From the NCBI GenBank assembly GCA_030248215.1, contig JASANG010000864.1, positions 248,001 through 312,000 on the forward strand: a stretch of 64,000 bases of DNA, given 5' to 3'. The notes under the pieces were generated by a model. The model did no database searches. It had not been told where the DNA came from and saw only the letters and a list, made by a program, of their open reading frames with translations. The DNA comes from Enoplolaimus lenunculus. Its lineage: Eukaryota; Nematoda; Enoplea; Enoplida; Thoracostomopsidae. A program made the position numbers and the translations under genes. Positions 10,242 to 20,600 of the stretch are shown here, piece after piece (the stretch's first letter is position 1; each line of letters begins with the position of its first letter).

Positions 10242-11908
10242 CTAGTAGTAGAACACACCAAACACTAACGCAACACAAAACAATGAATCATTCATGAAGA
10301 CGTCTTCGGCGTATGCATCCGTATCTGAGTCCCACAGGCATCGACAAGCAATTTTGACGCCTTCGCCTCGTTGTTCACCAATAACAACATGAACCAAGAA
10401 CTTATACCTCGATAGTTCAGGATCTCGAGATTTGAGAACAGTTCGAATTTGGCTTGCAATGGTCCGAGTCCATTCAGGGACTTGATTTTGGTCGTAGGTT
10501 GCGTCGGTTAATACGGATTGTAGAACGTCACGGATTATGGGCTAAAACAATAATAAACACCGTGTGCATAAACGGACAGCGGCGAATGAAAGGATTTTCG
10601 CTGATGAAGATATACTTTTTGTGGTCCGATATGGTACAGTTTTCAAGCGCTAGAGAATCATTAAGATTGACCAATTGCGTCAAAGGTGCAATAAGTTTCC
10701 GATTTGTGTTATAGCTATCACTCAAAATAATATTTCTGATATTTAAGAAAAAAATTTCATACATTTAAGAATTATCATTAGCAAGGTGCACTTGAAAATT
10801 ATTTTTGTTATAACAGAAAAGTTTTCTAAAAAGCTTTGAAATAAAGTCTGAAAATAAACGTTTTTCAGTTATTTTTAGAAAAATTGCCTTTAATATCAAA
10901 AAACAATTTCAGATTTGCCACAGAAAATACTTTCGAAATACTTTTTTTGTGTGCGCGCTGTATTTTTTACCTATTTGGCTAGAAAACACATTGTGAGTTT
11001 CGAATGAACAACTCTATTGGGTGTGTAAAATTTTCACCACGGTAGCGCCGGTGGTAACAATACATTTCCCGCCCTTTGTGGCTCCGCCACAGACAACCGG
11101 ATATGTTTCGTTTAAAATTTGCTAATTTCAACAGAATGGACATGGATCAACAAATTATAACCGACCAAACGGGGATCAAAGGCGGGCCGTGTATCATCAG
11201 ACGCTTCCAGACAGAAATGGAAGAAATCATGTTTTGAATTTGAATGCAAATTGTACTATTTGTGCGGAACTGATTGTTTACATGTGCCAAGGGCTAGCGA
11301 CACCTTTGGTTCTATATCTGTATGAATCGTTTACAGACGCGCACCAATCACCCGTTAAACTGGTTAGAAGGCTTTTGTTCGTCATATACCAGTTACTGTA
11401 AATTGTGCCCTTAGCCTTTGTTCCATTACATATGGTCTCGGCGGATCGCTGTGGGTTTATTAAAAACAAAAAACAGTTACAACCAATTGTAAACCGGATA
11501 CATTTCAGCTGCAACTAAAATTAAGAATGTCGTTGAAATATAGTTACTAAACAAGCAAAAAATATTCAAGAATGTCGTTGAAATATAGTTACTAAACAAG
11601 CAAACAAATATTCATTAAGTATTTATAAAGGCAGAAGCACAGTTATGCCTACGGCCGCTACTCCGGCAGAAAATCAACCTTCAACTTCGATTTCAGATCC
11701 GGCTTTTGCTATCCTCCGGTTGCACCCGGAGTAAGCAATGTACCTTAATATGAGGCGGTCGAAATTTATTAGCAAAATTTGGACGAATGACGTATCCGGT
11801 TTCGCTATTTGGCGTGTGATTATCAAATGATGGACCAGGTCTTGGATCGTTTGTATCTTCACCAAATGACCCTTGGATATAGCCTGCGCTGCCTGTTGTT
11901 ATCGACAT
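10242..11908 (-). CDS. DYNLT2B: Tctex1-type dynein-2 light chain (DYNLT2B/TCTEX1D2-like), two exons
   Basis: Light chain of cytoplasmic dynein-2, the retrograde intraflagellar-transport motor of cilia. Exon 1 is 11908 down to 11744 (55 codons from ATG; 165 bases), exon 2 is 10541 down to 10242 (99 codons plus TAG). The donor is aag/gtacat and the acceptor gttttag/ccc; the join is in phase. Exon 1 ends GYVIRPNFANKFRPPHIK, matching the family's N-T-Y-x-L-R-P...F-R-P segment. Exon 2 holds the Tctex1 core: RYKFLVHVVIGEQRGEGVK, then CRCLWDSDTDAYAEDVFMND, then SLFCVALVFGVFYY at the C-terminus. The 154 residues compare with about 142 in human. Exon 2 has no internal start and a stop directly upstream in its frame, so it is a spliced exon. 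The intron carries a family G transposon. Recognition is from recall of the human protein; alternatives are other Tctex1 paralogues. Confidence 0.9.
10719..10965. mobile_element. Family G MITE in DYNLT2B intron
   Basis: Begins cactcaaaataatatttctg and ends actttttttgtgtg, closely matching 1576-1812. No TA duplication is evident on the right side, so the edge may be eroded. Confidence 0.72.
11522..11613. repeat. Tandem duplication of about 46 bp
   Basis: The unit aagaatgtcgttgaaatata... ending in aacaagcaaa occurs twice back to back, nearly identical. It lies in the DYNLT2B intron. Confidence 0.85.
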
Positions 11909-11947
11909 TATTAGTTATGAGGTGATAACGTAATAAGTTAGTATTTA

Positions 11948-12172
11948 ATAGATCGTATTTTCAAATGTATGTAGCACCTGTCACACCACTTCGTGATCGC
12001 TTGTGTTGTGTATAACTTTTGAACTACAACGAGTTGAAAAATTTGGTATATTTCTCGAATTCAACTGACACCCTAACGGTGTGAGTTTTAGTATCGTAGC
12101 AATTGTAGTTCGATTGTTAGAAGACTTATTACTAGTTGGTGATAGGTGCTGAACACAGCTGAGAATATATTT
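11948..12172. mobile_element. Family E inverted-repeat element
   Basis: The left arm (gtattttcaaatgtatgtag, then cacctgtcac) and right arm (gttggtgataggtgctgaac, then agctgagaat) are inverted copies as in 61092-61312. It lies just upstream of the DYNLT2B start, so it may overlap that promoter. Confidence 0.6.
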
Positions 12173-12226
12173 AATTCTAGAAGTAGCAGTACCAATTCTA
12201 AAATAAAACGTATTTTCTGAATAGTA

Positions 12227-12425
12227 CACTGTAAAAAATGGGGGTGTCAAATTGACTCTCTCGGAAACAGACATTTCCTGACTACACAAACTGAGTCAAA
12301 TTTGACTCCGCCAGAGTCAAATTCGATTCACTGTTGACTCTGGCGGAGTCAAATTTGACTCAGTTTGTGTAGTCAGGAAAAGCCTGTTTCCGAGAGAGTC
12401 AATTTGACTCCGCATTTTCTACAGT
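12227..12425. mobile_element. Palindromic TA-targeting MITE family C
   Basis: A near-perfect 200-bp hairpin. The ends cactgtaaaaaatg and cattttctacagt sit next to TA. Each arm contains gtcaaatttgactc-type units and gactacacaaactgag. Copies are at 13015-13216 and 13943-14168. Confidence 0.85.
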
Positions 12426-12457
12426 ATATAAGAACAGTAAATCTTTATAGCTTCTCG

Positions 12458-12636
12458 GGCCAATGTTGCTTTTAGGGGCGTAACGGTAGATTAAGCGTAT
12501 TTTTAAGCCTAAGCATAATCGTTGCAAAAATGTGTTTCTAAAGCCTAAGCCTAAGCAAAAAATGTAATCTAGAATCTAAACCTACTCTTTTATAGACCCA
12601 CCAGAAACCTGGACGCCCCTTAAAGTATCACGGGCC
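12458..12636 (+). mobile_element. hAT-like MITE family B, intact reference copy (179 bp)
   Basis: Exact 8-bp duplication GCTTCTCG (12450-12457, 12637-12644). Ends are GGCCAATGTTGCTTTTAGGG and, inverted, GGCCCGTGATACTTTAAGGG. The interior has CCTAAG runs. It serves as the empty-site comparison for the nested copy at 1434-1856. Confidence 0.88.
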
Positions 12637-13014
12637 GCTTCTCGTATAGGCATACTTCTATTTTACTGTTACGGAAGTTAAAAGGTGTTTCGTTTTTGTC
12701 AGTATCAGTGTTTGTAAAAGTTAGTTGCGCAGAGAAGTCTCAGCGCAATATCAAATGTCTAAACCTAAGCATAAGCCTAAACCGAGCATACGGACCAGTC
12801 AAAATCCAAATTCTACTTTATCGACGTACGCCCATAAAAGCACCATGAGCCCGTTCATAGAGGGTTTATGGAATACATCAGCGTCTTAGCTTTATAATAT
12901 TTGCTCCAGTTACACTACAGTCACGCATACCTATACCGACTATCGGATTTAGCACAAACTGTTGCAGTAAAGACTAAGTATGATTGTTTAAAACAACGCT
13001 TAAATAACAAAATA

Positions 13015-13216
13015 CACTGCACAAAATGGTGAGTCAAATTGACTCTCTCCGAAATAGGCTTTACGGGACTACACAAACTGAGTCGAATTCGACTTCGTTA
13101 GAGACAAATTCGAGAACGTTTTACTCTGGCGGCGTCGAATTTGACTCAGTTTGTGTACATCCGGAGATGGTATTTCAGAAAAAGTCAATTTGACTCACCA
13201 TTTTTTTTTTACAGTG
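13015..13216. mobile_element. Family C palindromic MITE
   Basis: The ends cactgcacaaaatgg and ccattttttttttacagtg are inverted. The arms match 12227-12425 but with more mismatches, so it is older or a different subfamily. Confidence 0.8.
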
Positions 13217-13304
13217 AAGACTAATTGATCTTTCGGAAACTGGACCTACAGAGAATACAGTTTGCTACAAAGCTTAAAAATGTAAGTATAAACTAAAAAT
13301 AAAA

Positions 13305-13510
13305 ACTTCAGTTTAAAGCAGAGTGAGTTTTTATAACTGAGAATTAGTTGAATACATGCAGAAACGTGAATTCTGAGTTAGGTCTTTCAGAACTCAGAAT
13401 TCTGAATTGATTGAAGGCATTCAGAGTTAAATTAATCAACTCACCCGGAATTCAATCAGCTCAATGCAAGTTCATGTTTCATGTTATAATCTAAGAAATA
13501 AACCAGAAAT
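13305..13510. mobile_element. Decayed family D MITE
   Basis: Contains the internal ctgagttaggtctttcagaa block and the gaattctgaattga / aatcaactca arms of family D. The ends are eroded. Confidence 0.5.
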
Positions 13511-13524
13511 GACTAATTCGCTTA

Positions 13525-13616
13525 TCAATCTTGCTTGTAAGTCATTGACAACCTTTAAATGCCACTCCTGAAAATTTTTTAGCCCCCCCCAGCAAGGTGG
13601 GCTGGCTACGGGCCAG
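13525..13616. mobile_element. Partial GTAGCCA-type MITE
   Basis: The right half only: a cttgcttgtaagtcattgac core, a poly-C arm and the end gctggctacgggcc, as in 15508-15676. Confidence 0.6.
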
Positions 13617-13785
13617 GGCGGATAGCGTCGAAAAGCTGATGCTTCAGACGTAAACAACTTTCGTACACCATGCTACAATTTTTATAAAGTGGTAATACGT
13701 TAGCAAACTTCAGCCATCTGCTGTTGTGCGACAGATTTATTTTAGTTGACACCAGCGCCTCGTAAAATGTCGGTAACGTGGGCCA

Positions 13786-14200
13786 ATGTAAATAACAAGG
13801 GCGGAACAGTATTATAAACATATTCCGAAGCCTAAGCCTAAGCCTAAACCTAAGTGAAAGAATGAGCATATTCCTAAGCCAAAGCCTTTGCCTAAGCCAA
13901 GCAAAAAATAAGTCTAAAGCTTATGCTTACTTTATTCTAGTACACTGTAAGAAACGGTGAGTCAAATTGACTCTCTCCGAAATATGCTTTTCCTGACTAC
14001 ACAAACTGAGTCAAATTTGACTGCGCCAGAGTCAAATTCGATTCACTCAATCGCTCAGTGAACAGTGAATCGAATTTGACTCTGGCGGAGTGAAATTTGA
14101 CTCAGTTTGTGCAGTCAGGAAAAGCCTATTTCCGCGAGATTCAATTTGACTCCCCATTTTTTACAGTGTACCACAGAAAAAATTTCGACGTGCAACCATT
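13786..14200 (+). mobile_element. Family A MITE split by a family C MITE
   Basis: The left part (gggccaatgtaaataacaag...taagtctaaagcttatgc) runs to 13940. The right remnant (ccacagaaaaaatttcgacg) resumes at 14171 after the nested palindrome. The far end is eroded. Confidence 0.75.
13943..14168. mobile_element. Family C palindromic MITE nested in family A
   Basis: The ends cactgtaag and ttacagtg are bounded by TA on both sides (13941-13942, 14169-14170). It interrupts family A exactly at ctagTAccacag, giving relative age: C after A at this site. Confidence 0.85.
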
Positions 14201-14676
14201 GCAAATGACAGGCATCAGAAGTCAATGCATAAAATTACGTTTGGCTTCTTGCTCGCTTTTATTCGTTCCTACTCATAGGCGACCCTTTTCGTTATGGAAT
14301 CCGTCACTATGCCAGTGCATGCGCATGCAAATATTGCAAAAAACATAACAAAACTATACTGTAACGAGCGTTCATGGAGTTATCTCAAACAAATTTACAA
14401 TACCCATACGTCATGTAGAATGAGCTGTATTTTAGATTATCAACTCCAGTGTTAACACACAGTGTTATTATTTCGTAGTTTATAGATTTTTATCTGTCCC
14501 GTTCATCGAATAAAATGAAAAAATTGTACAGCGACGGTTGACAAAGAGGGGTCAAACAAGGAAAGGTACGGGCATAAGTTATAAATGGATGGTCGGACCT
14601 TGGGCAAATTTGGTGTACTTGCTGCTGGCACTAGGTGAGAGTAGTGTTAAAAGCATTCCGATTAGGGCTCTTGGCT

Positions 14677-15092
14677 ATATTGTAGTGAACCGAATAAGAG
14701 GGGGGACTGATGTTTATTTGGCATTTCCAGAGGCTACCCCCCGTGTTATTCGGTTACGAACTGTTATATATTTTTAACCCACACTCAGCGACCCTTCGTT
14801 CCTTATAAATGTCCGGTACTGCCATAATATCAAAAGTTTGATCGACAATGCAATGTTATACTAAGGTATGTACTTTCAAAACTTATGTATGCTTTAAAAT
14901 TTCGAACTCAACTTAATTTAGGCCTGAAGTGACTTATGCACTACAATTAGGGATAATTAACATTGTTGGTCTCTTAGGGTTTAGGAACTGCATCCGTTTA
15001 TGGACTCTTATTAGGGATACGGGCTCCTATTGATTGGTACTCAAAATGGGAACCCCGCTCATATTACTTCCCTTTCGTGTCAATACAGTACA
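14677..15092 (-). mobile_element. Family H inverted-repeat element
   Basis: The ends attgtagtgaaccgaataag and ttcgtgtcaatacagt are inverted. The interior (gactcttattagggatacgg) is the reverse of 50957-51402. No transposase was found. Confidence 0.7.
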
Positions 15093-15507
15093 CTTGTTTG
15101 GAGTATCTTAGTATAATCTTCAAATTTTGGCATTAACTTTGGGTATTTAGGATTGGGCTTAAGCTGAAGGATAACACCCTAGGTTTGAATAGTTGCGCAG
15201 TAGCGCAGTGAGAATTTATGGGATGGTAGGGAGAGCGAGAAACCAACTATATTTATTAAAAGTCTAGCAACTAAAGTTTGCTTGTAAACGGGTCTATTCA
15301 CAGGCTACGTTTTTACACGATTTACAAAAAGATAAACACAAGCGAAGGTGAGCGGCAGAAATGATTGAGCGTTTTTAATGATATATGGGCCTGTGTTAAA
15401 GGGCCTGGCCACTGGGAGACAGGGACACTATGGTAAACTGGGAGACTGGGACACTGTGAGACTGAAGTGCTGGGAGACTAACCTTATGCTTAGTGACCTA
15501 ATACTAT

Positions 15508-15676
15508 AGAATCGGGCCCGTAGCCAAGGGGGGGGGGGGCAGGAGAACTCAACCCCTGGAAAAATTTTGGTCCCCCTAGAGAATTTTCAACCTTGCTTGT
15601 AATTCATTGAAAACCCTTGAATGCTTCTCTTTAAAATTTTTAGCCAACCCTAGCAATAGAGTTGGCTACGGGCCTA
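15508..15676. mobile_element. GTAGCCA-type MITE, complete
   Basis: The ends gggcccgtagcca and tggctacgggcc are exact inverted repeats. Poly-G and cttgcttgtaattcattgaa blocks lie inside. Confidence 0.8.
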
Positions 15677-15763
15677 TATACAATTTAACGACCGAGTTCT
15701 TATACTAGAAATTTAGATTTGGAAATACGTAAAGAAGCCAGCCACGTCTTTCATTCAATCTCC

Positions 15764-15815
15764 AGCCCATGTAAAGATCACGGGCGGTACGTTATTCCGT
15801 AGGACGAACCAAGAG
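15764..15815 (-). mobile_element. Family A end fragment
   Basis: Only one end is present: agcccatgtaaagatcacgg followed by gcggtacgttattccg. Confidence 0.6.
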
Positions 15816-17644
15816 ATCAGCGGCGAGATGGGTATACAGCAATAGTACCTAGAGTAGCGAATAGAAGGAAAACTAATTTCTAAAACACTTGCCGGTACAA
15901 TACACAAGGAGTACAAGAAAACTGACAAATCACTAACAGACTTAATTTTCGAGATTTGGTCGCCATGGAGATCAAACATATGTAATAATTGCTACTGGCA
16001 ACAATGACTGAACTTGACGCAATATTTTATTAGCATTTGGGCAAGCTCCGCTCTTTAGATGGTGATCAAAACAGAGCCAACGCTATGGTTTGTCTAAACT
16101 GTATTTATGTTTGCTTCCAAAAATTTTTCCCTCTGAATGAGATTAACGATACCTCAGATTTGCAGTCAAGACTTAACACGATATGCATCTTTACCTGAAT
16201 TCGCTAACTGCCTTTGAAATTGTCAGATATAGACTTGATTTATTTTCCAAAAGTCCGTCAGTGTGGTGCATATTGGCCTTGATGTGGAAACATGCCTTTA
16301 AAGTGCAATCATGACATTTTATAAAGTCAGGATTTAACAATTTTTTTATACTGAACCCAAGCCAACAGTTTTCAAAAAAAGTTTCTGATTGGAGTTGCTA
16401 ACTTATGTTCGATGTTGTCAGAAAGTAGTACCAAATCTGTGGTTTAGAAATGTTTTTGATATGCATTAGAAGTAGTGTTGTTGTTGTTGTAGTTAAATTG
16501 TACCTTTGTTATTTCGCGAAATAAACTTCCTCTCTTAAGCTATAGCCGCTATTACAGAATAGCTAGTACGCTTTTAGCTGCTGTTGGTTGGGCTGCTGTG
16601 TTTTACATGGTTTACCGACACTCGACCAACGGTTCGTTCCGCCTACAGTAATTAGTTAACTTTCTGCGACGTTCGCGAATGGTGCAAGCAAAAGTCTAAC
16701 GAGCACGTGAAATTGTTTGATCCATGTAATAATCCAGCAGTTATCCAGTAACCTGTAAAAGTGGTTTTCACTTGTTCAGACATTTCGTGAGCACATGCAT
16801 CCTCTACCACTCTTGAAAGGATTAATTGATGTTAAATTTGACTGTTGGTCACATGAGTGTAATAATACCACTTTTTCAGCTTTCTATAGCACAATACGTT
16901 TTGACTATTGGTACACATGGTATAGATGTGCATGTGCGCAGTGTATGTAATGTTAAGACACGTATTCACGTGCACATATGCACGCTTGACTCACAGGCGA
17001 GTGGTTATAGGTTCGATCTCCAGCTCGGCCATGTCTTTCAGAGAAATTTATGAAAAAAAATCAAGTATTATCGCTGTACTTTGGGGAAAGGGGCCGTCCA
17101 GTTTTTTTCAGACACTTAATTTATGTTGTATAGACATAAACAGGTGTAATTGACATAGATTTGTTGGTGCCACCACTAATATGCCAGCAGGCGACAACAG
17201 AGATATAATATATTCTGCGTATAAAAAGGTAGGCAAATTGACTATCGAAGTGCTTATTTACTCGAATTGCTGACGTAAATCTTGATGAAAACTTGAAACT
17301 CTCCATAACGGTGGTGTGAACTGATCAATAAATAGCGATTGTATCTCGAAACGTGCCGATTAATTGGCATCGGTATCTGTAATAATGAACACTTTTTGTG
17401 AGTATCGACATCGGCACAGGAAAAAATTGCCGATTGCAAAATCAGGCTTCGTTAAGCTAATTGTTTATTTGTCGCGTTAGTTTGGGCACTGTTGCGCTAA
17501 TATTTCGTGTGTTTTTCACTTGTTATTTCCATGGTGGTATCGACTGTTGTGCAATGTTAAACGTAGCTTGCAAGTGTATTTGGAAACTGCTCATTCTTAG
17601 ATTTATTACGCAACAAATTGTGGAGTTATTTTCATTTTTTCTAG
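15816..17644. other. Spacer upstream of first recognised MYO5 exon
   Basis: No exon could be proven. The missing short first coding exon of MYO5, and its promoter, are expected here or further upstream. There is a GTT microsatellite at about 16464-16482. A decayed family F end lies at 17352-17450 (gtgccgattaattggcatcg). DYNLT2B and MYO5 are divergent across 11909-17644. Confidence 0.5.
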
Positions 17645-20600
17645 GGCACGATCGTATGGCTGTCAGATGAAGAAACGGTTTGGATTGAAGGTGTTGTGGA
17701 GTCGGTCTCGCTACCTTCGAAGCGAAGCGTCAGACAGTCAGAAGTCAACATATCTGTGAAAAACACAAAAACCAAAGCGGTAGGAACTGTTAATTGCATT
17801 ATATGTATAGTTCTTAATATTACCGTTCACTCCTCAATTCGGTGAAATCCGTAGAATACTTGCAAGTTAGTAGGCAGCACAGTTAAGCTCCCAGTTGTTA
17901 TTAAATTAGGAGTCATCAGTATTGGTTTTAGCCGCCTTGTTTGTAGTGTAGTGTAGTGTAGGCACCCTCAGGTTTGCTCAAGAAGCCTTGTTACACTACT
18001 GCATTTTTATATGACGCATTTGCACGTAAATTATTCTTTCAGGTTGTTCAGGTATTGATTTCAAGTGCTAAGGATCTTCCACCATTAAAAAATCCAGATA
18101 TTTTAATTGGGGAGAATGATTTAACGTCGCTAAGCTATTTGCACGAGCCAGCAGGTAATTTTCTTACGTATTTACCCAACGTATACCACTGAACCTGATC
18201 GTGCGGAAACATGTTTTTAAAATTGATTTTGAGTATTTGACGCAGCTTAGTTTGACATTAAAAGGTATACACAGTTGTTGAATAGTTTTGAACGACCCAT
18301 CCAGCTTTGATCGAAAACGTTGCCTTCGCCGCTTGTTCAAGACAGAAGCACTTTTAAGTCAAACAATAATATATGCTGCTTGTTTTTAGTTCTACACAAT
18401 TTGAAGTATCGTTTTACAAACCAACGGTTAATTTATACTTATTGCGGTAAGTTTAACTATATACGTATGTACACGTATGTAAAGAATGCTATATATGTAA
18501 TTGTTTTTTCTTGAAGGTAAATCGTTAGAAGTGTACCATCAGTTTTTTCTAATTTGGGTTGAGTTTGCCGAACGGACTATGGTGGGAAAGTTTTGGCCAA
18601 AGTAGGAACAAGGCGATTCTTTTTCGAAGTTGGCAACGTCGTAAATGTGTGTGAGTTTAGTAACTTGTCTTATTGAATGTTTCAAATCTCGAAGGGACCG
18701 ACTGCGAATCGTGGCGTCCTGAACATATTTGTTATGAGAAAGAAATAATTTACGTTCTGCTTTGTGCGCTACATATTCAAAACAGCCTGAAATGCGAAGG
18801 ATCTTGTTTTAAACTGTGAACTGTTAATCTTTGAAGTTTGTTCAGGCATCGTATTGGTTGCAATCAACCCGTATCATGATGTTGATATGTACAGTTCAGT
18901 GTATTGTTCGTTATATCGGGGGCAAAACGTACGTGAACTCGATCCGCATATTTTTGGCGTTGCTGAAGAAGCATGTACAATATTACACAGGTCGGTTTGA
19001 GAGAGCTCTAGAATTTTCGAAGGTGAAAGTTTTATTTCAGCTATTTACGTACTTTTAAAGTGGAATATTTATTCCAACTGTTTCCTTTAAAATTGGATTC
19101 TATTCCGAGTGTTTACTTAAGAAGTGAAATTTCTGTTCTAATTATTAACTCAAAAAGCCCATACTGGACGTTATTTGGTAACATTCACCGTTGTATTTCA
19201 CGTGGACTAAACCGTTTTTGTAATAATGAATGTAGGAAGGCATATGTATGTGGGTGTGGGTAAATATACTCGTCATTTGGTGGGAGGTTTTAGAGTACCG
19301 CAGCGACTTCAGTTGCAAATGTTTGCTCGATTCAGTATATAATCTCTTTTTTGCGTTCCGAGGTGGACATTTTCTTGCATTCGACTACGAGGGCGGCCAA
19401 AAAACTGCATTGTATATATTGAATTTCTGCGCTCCAACCGGGGTGGGACATTACCCGCGGGTACCCGTGTTAAAACGCGGGTCGGGTAAAGATTTTTTCC
19501 ACGCGGGTAAAAATTCAGTTTTTATCCTCGGCAAACTGTTAAGTTTGAAGGTGGATAATCTATGCTATTGTCTGTTTTATTTCTGGTGAGGTTAAGTCCG
19601 TGCTTTATTTAGCTGGGTTTGAAATGTTGTATCTAGGAAAATTCATTGAAGCTTTGTCGCAAAATTTCATTATTTAAAATAATGGTTTGACTTCAGGCTC
19701 GGGTAAAAGGGTCGTGGGTACATCTTATTTGCACGGGTATACCCGCGGGTAAAATATTCTTGTTAGCGTGGGTAAACCGCGGGTCGTGTAAAAAAATTCA
19801 TACCCACTTCTCACTCTGACTCTAACTATATTGAAGAAACGGGGTTCTGTTTAACTGCAGCTTTTTACTTTTGCCAGACTTCAATTCAGCGTGGAAATTT
19901 ATTTCCTGTGAACCGATGTCCTGTGTTTCTTCTTACAAAAATATTGCGATTAATATTTGCTGCAATTAGCTGATTTTTTGCAAAAAGCAGACATAGTTTG
20001 TGCATTTCTCTAGAGATTTCACAGATAAATTTTGTAGCCAGAGCGATAAAAATGGCAGCCCAATGCGTAAGAATGAATAGCCTATACCCATTATCTTGTA
20101 AAATGTTTTGATAAATGTTTGCGCTATGCTAGAACTAAAATTTTTAATTATTGTTTTGTTGTGTGTACGGATGTGGCGATTAATCGGCATCGGTAATATG
20201 GAATCTTTTCGTGTGTATAAGCGTCGACATCTATGCTGAAAACTTGCAGATTCTTTGCCAATACTTTTCTTTTTTGCACTTTAGCTGTGAGTTGCAATGC
20301 TATCAGTTCCACTAATTTACGTATATCAGTGTGGCTCATCAGGAAACAGAAAAAATAACTGAAACGAGCCGCTCTCATAAAATTGCAACCGTTTATAGTC
20401 TTATCGCAATCGGCACCGATATCGGTTCACCACCGCCGAAATTTCAAAGAAGAATCGGTATAGGCAAAAAATTCTGCAATTAGAATTCTGATTTAATACG
20501 AATTCCGATTCCGATTACAAGATCAACCGGAATCGGAATTTTGAAATTTTAACTTTAATCCTAATTTCTGTGATATGTTGTTTAAAAATTATTTCGGTCT

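Noticed and set aside
10454-10764. Open frames on both strands overlapping the DYNLT2B second exon and its intron
   Set aside because: They are in other frames from the conserved Tctex1 core and lack any domain.
16983-17035. ggttcgatctcc resembling a tRNA or SINE B box
   Set aside because: No acceptor stem, anticodon arm or clear A box at the right distance; a single motif is not enough.
17031-17071. A short start MSFREIYEKK resembling class V myosin N-termini, followed by gtatta
   Set aside because: Splicing at that GT leaves phase 1, whereas the exon at 17645 needs phase 0, and shifting the frame meets a stop quickly. It is not supported as exon 1.
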